A DNA stretch of 64,000 bases, taken from positions 868,001 to 932,000 of the forward strand of contig JAFKAC010000008.1 of NCBI GenBank assembly GCA_025766275.1, given 5' to 3'. This DNA comes from Lactarius indigo (Eukaryota > Basidiomycota > Agaricomycetes > Russulales > Russulaceae). Position numbers and translations under genes: made by a program. This document shows, one piece after another, positions 57,011 through 64,000 of the stretch (its first letter is position 1; each line of letters starts with the position of its first letter). Under the pieces are notes generated by a model. It saw only the letters and a list, made by a program, of their open reading frames with translations. It ran no database searches and was not told the origin of the DNA.

Positions 57011-59025
57011 ATGCCCGACCTCACTTTCGACAACCTCGTAGACGATGGAAACTACTTGGGTTCAGAAAGAGCTCGCATCGAGAACAAAGTCATTCTCGAT
57101 GAGCTCGAAAGGAAAAAGAAGGCCAGAGCTATGGCCGTCCCCACAGACGACAACCGCGTAAAAGCACGTTTGCGAGAGATTGGTGAACCGATCACACTCT
57201 TTGGAGAGCGGGTACGTCTGTTACATCCCACTGACCTGACGGAATATAGATGCTACTACTCTAGGCAGCAGACAGACGTGATCGTTTGATCTATGTACTT
57301 TCCCAAATCAACGCGGCACGAGGAGAGGACGCTATTGATGTAGATGCAAAGTCAGAATCTGAGAGCGAAGAGGAGGTGCGTGCTTTTCACGTTGCTAGCT
57401 CTTCGATGGTCTGTACATCCGACGATCACGTAGGCGGAAGAGTTCTTCTCTCCGGGTTCATTGGAGCTCCTGGAATCGCGCAGGCGCATAGCAGAGTTTT
57501 CACTTCCTAGGTTGGGCCTTCCTGCTACTGTTTAGGCTGCTATCAAGGTGCTTACCTCGTTCTACTCGTGCTGTATTTCCTTACAGAGCCCAAAAGCGCG
57601 TCGCTCAACAGAAATTGGATAGCAAGCTCCCCCTAAGTCGAATCATTGACATTCGGAAACGCGTATTCGCCGACGTGAAGGTATCCTGGGCCCATGGTTT
57701 GTCTTATTCCCGTTCGCTCAATCGTCTCGTAGACATTTTCGAACCTCGGCTCACAAATTGGAGATGAGCGGCCAATATCTCTTGTACGGATCGCCCCGAA
57801 TGGCGAAGTGTTGGCTACAGGAAGCTGGTCAGGTTCTGTCAAGTTATGGAATGTCCCCGCCTGCACCCCCATCCGCACTCTCAGAGGTGGGCTTTACTGT
57901 CCCTCTGTGATTACCTCTCACCTCTATGGCTAGGACACGGCGATCGAGTTGGCGGCGTTGCTTGGCATCCACAAGCAACCTTATCCCAGAGTGCTGATTC
58001 GGCCAATTTAGTTAGTGGGGCTGGTGACATGTGTCTCAATCTCTGGTCACTTAACAGGTGTGCTCGCCCCGCAGCATGTCGTCGTTCTCTTGGCTTACTG
58101 ACTTCATATAGTGAAACACCGATTTCAGTCATGAAAGGTCATCAAGATCGCATTTGTCGGGTGGCCTTTCACCCCTCTGGAGACTACGTCGCAAGTGCTA
58201 GCTTTGATACGACGTGGCGACTCTGGGACGTAAATACATCTAAGGAACTTCTACTTCAGGAGGGTCACTCGAAAGAGGTTTACACTGTCGAATTTCAAGA
58301 TGACGGTGCTCTCGCTGCCTCTGCGTGAGAAATTTGTTAGCCTCCAGAATCCCGTGTTCACGCATTCATAGAGGTCTTGATGCCATTGGCCGCGTTTGGG
58401 ATTTACGAACAGGCCGAACAGCGATGGTCCTTGACGGACACGTCGAAGGCATACTTACGATGGCGTTCTCTCCTAATGGGTATGCACCCATTGCTCGCAT
58501 CTACTTTTTCTAATGACGTCCCGCAGGTATCAGATCGCGACTGGTGCATCGGACGATACCATCCGAATATGGGACCTGCGTTCGTTGAAGGCGATGTATA
58601 CTATCCCTGCCCACCTCAGCAACGTGTCCGACGTGCGCTTCTTCCGCTCTGACGGTACCATTCCCGCGCACATTGTGCGGCAGCAGCCCAGCGGTCCTGC
58701 CGATGTGGATGGTATGGACGAAGACTCCGAGCAGCCCACCGGCGAGGAAGGACAGGAGGATTCAGCGCCCCAGCCCATGACTGCTGAGCAGAAGGAGGAG
58801 GCGCTCGCACAGGAATGGCGATACCGCCCGGGATTGTACCTGGCCAGCGCCGGTTATGATGGTTTGGTCAAACTATGGAGTGCGGACGATTGGCAGCTGC
58901 TCACGACCCTGCAAACCGATGGAAGCAAGGTCATGTCGGTTGATCTGTCCACAGACTCGAAGTTACTGGTGTCGGGCACGTACAATAGGAACTTCCAGCT
59001 GTTCGCGAGTGAGAGTGGAATGTGA
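57011..59025 (+). CDS. PRP4: U4/U6 snRNP protein Prp4 (WD40)
   Basis: Prp4 is a U4/U6 snRNP component needed for spliceosome assembly in the nucleus. Nine exons (57011-57211, 57265-57375, 57434-57510, 57587-57680, 57733-57886, 57934-58057, 58112-58324, 58372-58479, 58527-59025) join in frame. The N-terminus carries the PRP4/SFM motif ([33 protein letters not shown]), then a conserved linker ([18 protein letters not shown]). Seven WD40 blades follow ([81 protein letters not shown]). An acidic insertion ([20 protein letters not shown]) sits between the last blades. The end [10 protein letters not shown] fits the family. No frame break. Convergent with the MBP1-like gene, 144 bp apart. Confidence 0.92.
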
Positions 59026-59169
59026 CAGACTCGGACGATGTGCCGCTGTTGACGATAGCGTGTTAAGATTATAACATGAGACAACAGATGCACCAAGCTA
59101 TGAAAAATACACTGTGTGCTCCTGACAACGAATACCATCCACTATGATTCATTCCGAGGAAAGACAACA

Positions 59170-62043
59170 CTAAATTACACCGTCCCGAACCTGCAATTGG
59201 GCAGTGATATTTAGGCATGGTGCGCGACTCGGAGACATGCTTAAACTAACCTTCTGCATGAAACCAGAGACCCGCCCGATATCAACGACCTGTGTCTCAC
59301 TTTCCACAGCAACCACCAGGTCATCGAGCATCTGACCAGATGTCAGTTGTGCACGGCAATGACGTTTTGAGGAGACAAACCCCTTCGACTTTATCCACGG
59401 GTGCGCCCGCGCAAAGAGCGACTATCTTCTTGCATTGGAATTCACGCTCAGCGCTCGCGCCGCGCAAGCTCTCCAGCCGCTGGTGTATGAGGGCCTCCAT
59501 TCGCACGTGCCACGTCTTCAGTCGCCTTAGCCGTATTAAACTAGCGACCGAGTCGCCCGTCGGGATCGCAGGCTCTGCATCGAAGTTGAACGACACGTCC
59601 ACGAGCGCGCCGAGGCCCGCCATGGTCGAATTCTGCCCACGCCAACGGAACGCAGGGCCCGCGCTCTCGAACGCGTCGCCCCCGTCGAGATCGGTACGCC
59701 CTGTCCAGTCGAACTTTTCCTCGTCTGCCAGTGCGCGTTCGACATTGCGGACCCGCTGCGTCACCTGATCGAGCTCGCTGCAGCGCCCCTGCCACACTTG
59801 GATCTGTTTGCGCTGCTCAGAGAGCTCGCGTGTGGCCGCGCGCAGGTGTGCCTGCGTGACGTCCAGGCTGTCTTGCTTCGTTTTGATCTCGGCAGCAAAG
59901 TCGGCACTGAGACCTTGTATCATGGCTGTCATATCTGTGACGACAGCATGAGTCCAAGGGATCGAGGCAAAGAAAGAAAAGGTGCACCTGCTATCACATC
60001 TTGGCTCTTCTGCACGGGCGCTGAGGGACCGGACCGTAAAGACGCGATGAGGTCCTCGACGCGAGGGCCGCCGCCAAGCTCCTGTTCACGAGTGATGGAT
60101 TAGCTAAGGCCTTAATGTCTGCCGTCTTCGACCCACTTCATTCTCGACGCCGAAGTCACCTGGGCGTAACCCGAGCTTGTTTGGCAATATGCGGTTGGCA
60201 CCTACATCCAGGAACGACCGCACGAGACCGCGATTACCTACGCGTGCTGCGATATTGAGTGCGGTATCTCCGTGTTCGTCTTGCAGATCTACGACTGAGC
60301 GGAAATCGCCGTCCTGCTTCTGAGCGATCCAGAGAAAAATCTGCTCTAGGTAATAGGACGCGATGATGGCGCGATTGCGTACGCCGGCGAGGGCGACGAC
60401 ATGGTGTAACACAGATTTGCGCGCAGTATCAAGCGTTCGGATTGATGGGTGGAGCAAGGAAACTAGCGTCCCGAATGACTGTTGGTCGAAGTTGTTTGAC
60501 AACAAGCAGGCACGAATCAGCGGCGTCTCGCCGTTGTAGTTCCCTCGGTGAATGTCTGCGCCACTTGCAATAAGCGCCTCTGCAACTTTGAGTCGGCCCA
60601 GTGATGCGGATATGTGCAACGCGGTGTGCCCTAGCTCATCGAGAATGCAATCCACGTTTGGACCCATAGCTACGTTTTCAGGTGGGATATCACGGATGAG
60701 ATCAAGGACTACATTCGGGTCGTCATGCTGAAGAATAGCGGTGATGATGGTAGCGCGTCGGTGATCTTTCAATAGCGAGGTGGGATCCATATTGCGAGGC
60801 ATGGCGGGCTTGGATGCGAAGCGTGTTTTATGGTCTTCTGCCTCTGCCATTCCATTTGCGTATAGGACCATGTGCGGAGATTGTCAGTCCGTCGTCGAAG
60901 CTGATGGTCCCGTTGATAGGTTGGGGAGTAGCTGTTCCGCCACGTGATCCGGAATGGGAGGAGGGCAGTTGAGGCAATGGAGGCTGCGAATGTGCGTGGT
61001 TGGACGCTAGGTGCGTTTCACCGACAAGAGGCGGCTCAGTGCGGGCACGCTTCAAGGGGGACGGGTTATCCTCAGTGGTGGCCTGTGGTGCCGAGGCAGC
61101 AGAAGATGGTCTGGCGAGATCTGCTGTACCAATACCGGACAATGGAATTGACGATTGCAGTGGTTGGGACACGAAACCTTGGGCAGTTATAAGCGAATGT
61201 ATTGTATCGGGGGGTCCAGAAGAACCCGAATCCATGTCGGATCGCGCCCTTTTGATTGGTTGGGTTGGGGGAGGTGTGGGAGAAACTCCCTGAACAACTG
61301 GCGACGGAGAGCCAGGATAAACAACTCCGGGTGGGGGAGGATATACAATTCCTTGATGTTGTGATGTTGAAGGGGTGAAGAGGCCTTGTGCCCGTCCCTG
61401 GTTCAAAAGACGTAAGGCAGACCCGGGCATAATGGGCGCAGAGGGAAGAGTAGAAGGCAAATAATTGCCTGGTGCACCTAAAGCACATATGGAAGCAAGT
61501 CTGGGAAAGCAATCGTCAAGCTTACCACTGCCTGTCTGCATTGCAGCCGGGAGTGAGCCGAGTGAGCTTGAACTTGGTATGAAATCAAATAATGGGGCAA
61601 GAAGAGTAGCGACACCATATTGGAGAGCAATATCTCGCCCTCTCTCAAGCGGTATCCTATAAGCAGAGACAGTTCAGGTCAGAATCTGCCACTGAGCAAG
61701 CGGGAACATTGTCAAGCCGTTCGACGAACCATGTGCCCTGATATTTCCCGTAACCGCCTTGGACAATTTCATGCTTACCGGGAAGTATTTCCTTCTCGAG
61801 GATTTTGGTCCTCCTTCCTTTGTCCACGCCGGCAACCTTTAAAATCTGAGTGGCATTGACGTAGGAATCGGCGCGACGGCGCATAACCTGCGATGCCCCG
61901 AACCATGCATTCATACACCTGACCAACGCGTGACGCGACGTGGAAAGAAAGAATGAGAAGCAGAGGCACACCTGGACCGAAGAGTATACTGCATTGTAGA
62001 TCTTGACTGGCTGAGGCTGTTGCACAACGTGCTGGGCCTGCAT
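59170..62043 (-). CDS. MBP1: APSES-ankyrin cell-cycle transcription factor (MBF subunit, Mbp1/Swi4-like)
   Basis: MBF DNA-binding subunits activate G1/S genes. The start is [20 protein letters not shown] at 62043. The APSES/KilA-N domain reads [10 protein letters not shown], then [40 protein letters not shown] and [20 protein letters not shown]. One extra G near 61895 separates GIA from VMRRR; since this motif is near invariant, it looks like a sequence error. A P/S-rich linker follows, then ankyrin repeats ([48 protein letters not shown]). A C-terminal helical region ([20 protein letters not shown]) and the end [15 protein letters not shown] via a last intron close the protein. The position of ankyrins and helical tail fits Swi6-partner binding. 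Divergent from the channel gene at 62219. Confidence 0.88.
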
Positions 62044-62218
62044 CTGCCTGTTTGTAAGGAAAGGACGGCGGCGTGGACGAGAGCCCTGACTGATATGATG
62101 CGGCCTTGTATGGAACGCGACGCGTGCTTGCGGAGTTTCAAGAAGACGCGCGCCTTCGCCTCACCTCGTGAAATACATCTGCGCACCTGCATACGCATAT
62201 ATTCCCTCTCTAATAGCG
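62044..62218. promoter_or_regulatory. Short bidirectional promoter (MBP1-like / YVC1-like)
   Basis: 175 bp between outward-facing start codons. It contains ACGCG-type sequence (gaacgcgacgcgtgc near 62111), resembling the MBF target core ACGCGT, so autoregulation is possible; this is inference. Confidence 0.5.
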
Positions 62219-64000
62219 ATGCCTAACGCATCAGACTCACTACAGCTCTTGTTGCAAGAAGACATGGACTCTACGCCTGTCTTTCCCATCATTCACATGA
62301 TTAGGACCGTATGTCCACCATACTTCTCACGGTCTGTTATTTCACTAAGATTGTATGGACTTCCCCCAGGATGTCACGGTGCGTGCGGTCAATAATATGT
62401 GCCGCTCCTACATGCCTTTCACTGATCAAACATGCACCGTTATTAGCATTTCATAGGTATGCCAAGTCATGCGTACAGTTAGTCGTGCTAACAGCAGCAG
62501 ATACTCCATTAACTTACGAGGCGGTCCGTCGTCCCTTCCACACGCGGAGCGCCCTGACAGGAATATCTGATGCCTGTTTCAGTTGTCGGCGCCTGACCTA
62601 ACATACACGCTCGTTCGCCCATTGGCCGAGAAATACCGAGATCTTCAGCACCACGGTAACAAGTCTGTTGTATTCTGCCTTCTCCTCAACCGCGTACATT
62701 TCTTCCGTGACGACAACCTTGCCACGACCGCTCTCTCCCGGACTCGGGCCTATCTATGCGAAATATTGGCTATCAGATGTCTACGAGAGTATGGGGACAA
62801 CCTCCTTGACTTAGCTGTTGTCACTGTTACCAGCTGGCCCGTCTACTCTGGCGCCGATCCGGTGGTGCTGAATTTAGCTCAGCAGGAGAACGATGATCTA
62901 GAGGATAGAGTAGGCAATGCTATTGAAATGGCAATCATTAGCAAGGCCAAGCGATTCATCAAAAGTACACCATGTCAAAAGGTCATCAACGCTATCTGGA
63001 GGTAAATTCAAACTCTCCCTAACACACTCCTTTCATAACGAGTGTTTTCCTCAGCGGCAAATGTGTGTATCAAGCAGATAGTAGCCATTCAATCCTTTCC
63101 GACGTATGTCATTTTATCGTCAGAAACCCATTTACCTCGAACTTGTTCCTCTTACTTTCTCCCGTAGACTTATAAACGGGCACCTATTCATTTCTATAAT
63201 CCACACACTGCCCCATTGCTCGATCACTACCGGTCCGTTTGCCTTGCCAAATGTCACTTGATTGTGCTAACGGATGTCACAGCCTCAAAGTGCCTGCAAT
63301 CCGTTCCGTTCTAGAGTACTTCAAGTGGGCGATTCACTGTTGGCTCACCGATAAAGTCGTGATGTTGAAAATTGCAGCTTCCTGATTCTATTTCTACTTT
63401 TCATAATCGCAGTTGAACTGAACGAGGTTGATCGCTTGAACGCATGGGAGGTCGCGTTCATGATATATTCGCTTGGCTTCTCGTTGGAGAAAGCGGCTGC
63501 GATGCAAGAGCATGGGATTAGAGGTGATATTCTCCAAGTTTCTAACGCACCGCCCGCTCAAGGCGTCGATAGTTTTCTTCACAGGTACCTGGGTACGTGA
63601 TGAATCCCTGCAACGTTTCTGGCATTTATAAGGCGTATAGAATGGATTTGATCTAGCATTCAGTGCGTTCTCAAAGATAAGGGATTCTTGGTCCCATCTT
63701 GATCTGCTACCCACAGTACCCATATTTTGCACTTATGCGATCCTCCGTATCTATGGGATATACCATCCAAGTACGCTTCATTTTCCCTGACGATAGTGCG
63801 TAGGGTGACCAAAGTGTATGTTAGCTGGCACTTGGGCAAGGACCGTTGGCGTCGACTGCCTCGCGCTTATCGCGTGCCTTCTCTTCCCTCGGTAAGTCCC
63901 GTGTACACGTGCGCCCAAGGGTTTATTGGACAGGCGATCCATCACCATTCTAGCTTGGCCTTTGTAACGCTAAAGAACAACTTGATGGTACTATCCCTGA
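62219..64000 (+). CDS. Yvc1-like vacuolar TRP calcium channel, 5' part (cut by window edge)
   Basis: Yvc1 is a TRP-type cation channel that releases Ca2+ from the fungal vacuole. The first exon reads MPNASDSLQLLLQEDM. Conserved segments of the cytosolic N-terminal domain follow: TPLTYEA, then LSAPDLTYTLVRPLAEKY, VVFCLLLNRVHFFRDDNLAT, LCEILAIRCLREYGDNLLDL, VVTVTSWPVYSGADPVVL, DLEDRVGNAIEMAIISKAKR and KSTPCQKVINAIW. Further exons give GKCVYQADSSHSILSD, RSVLEYFKWAI, ELNEVDRLNAWEVAFMIYSL, GFSLEKAAAMQEHGI, then PRLAFVTLKNNLMVLSL-like sequence near the window end. The exon around 62371-62490 does not join perfectly in frame, so exon 2 is uncertain. The pore region lies beyond the window. Confidence 0.8.

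Overview
This window is nuclear DNA of a filamentous basidiomycete, most likely an Agaricomycete; I cannot resolve the order. The evidence is the gene content (DUF6535 membrane proteins, a C2-NACHT-WD40 STAND protein, a BTB/POZ family, an APSES-ankyrin cell-cycle factor, Yvc1- and Reg1-type fungal proteins) and the gene structure (many 40-65 bp GT-AG introns, dense packing on both strands, short shared promoters). There are no operons, CRISPR arrays or rRNA, and no tRNA that I could recognise.

Layout. 1-2750: the 5' end of a C2-NACHT gene (minus), cut by the window edge, which is an inverted copy of 45.74-48.43 kb. 3.45-5.97 kb: VPS9 Rab5 GEF. 6.6-12.7 kb: two oppositely oriented DUF6535 genes flanking a small orphan gene. 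13.3-18.8 kb: a spindle-pole-body coiled-coil protein with a PACT domain, divergent from a RING gene (18.96-20.36 kb). 20.6-22.8 kb: VPS25 and a second RING gene. 22.8-27.5 kb: gene-poor, with a decayed WLM metallopeptidase fragment and an unassigned coding-like fragment. 27.5-30.4 kb: Reg1-type PP1 regulatory subunit. 31.3-40.4 kb: a tandem cluster of BTB genes, pseudogenes and a fragment. 40.7-45.4 kb: nitronate monooxygenase, a She3-like coiled-coil protein and a third RING gene. 45.7-52.1 kb: the C2-NACHT-WD40 gene with about 15 nearly identical WD40 repeats. 53.0-64.0 kb: F-BAR/DEP/RhoGAP, PRP4, MBP1-like factor and the 5' part of a YVC1-like channel.

The window alternates conserved housekeeping genes (endosomal sorting, splicing, cell cycle, spindle pole, glucose signalling) with fast-evolving lineage-specific families (NLR-like, DUF6535, BTB). 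The accessory families are duplicated and partly broken. Single-base frameshifts also occur in genes expected to be essential (PACT protein, MBP1-like, RhoGAP), mostly as extra bases. Many may therefore be assembly errors, and the word pseudogene is used with that caution. Exon boundaries were worked out by hand from splice signals and reading frame.
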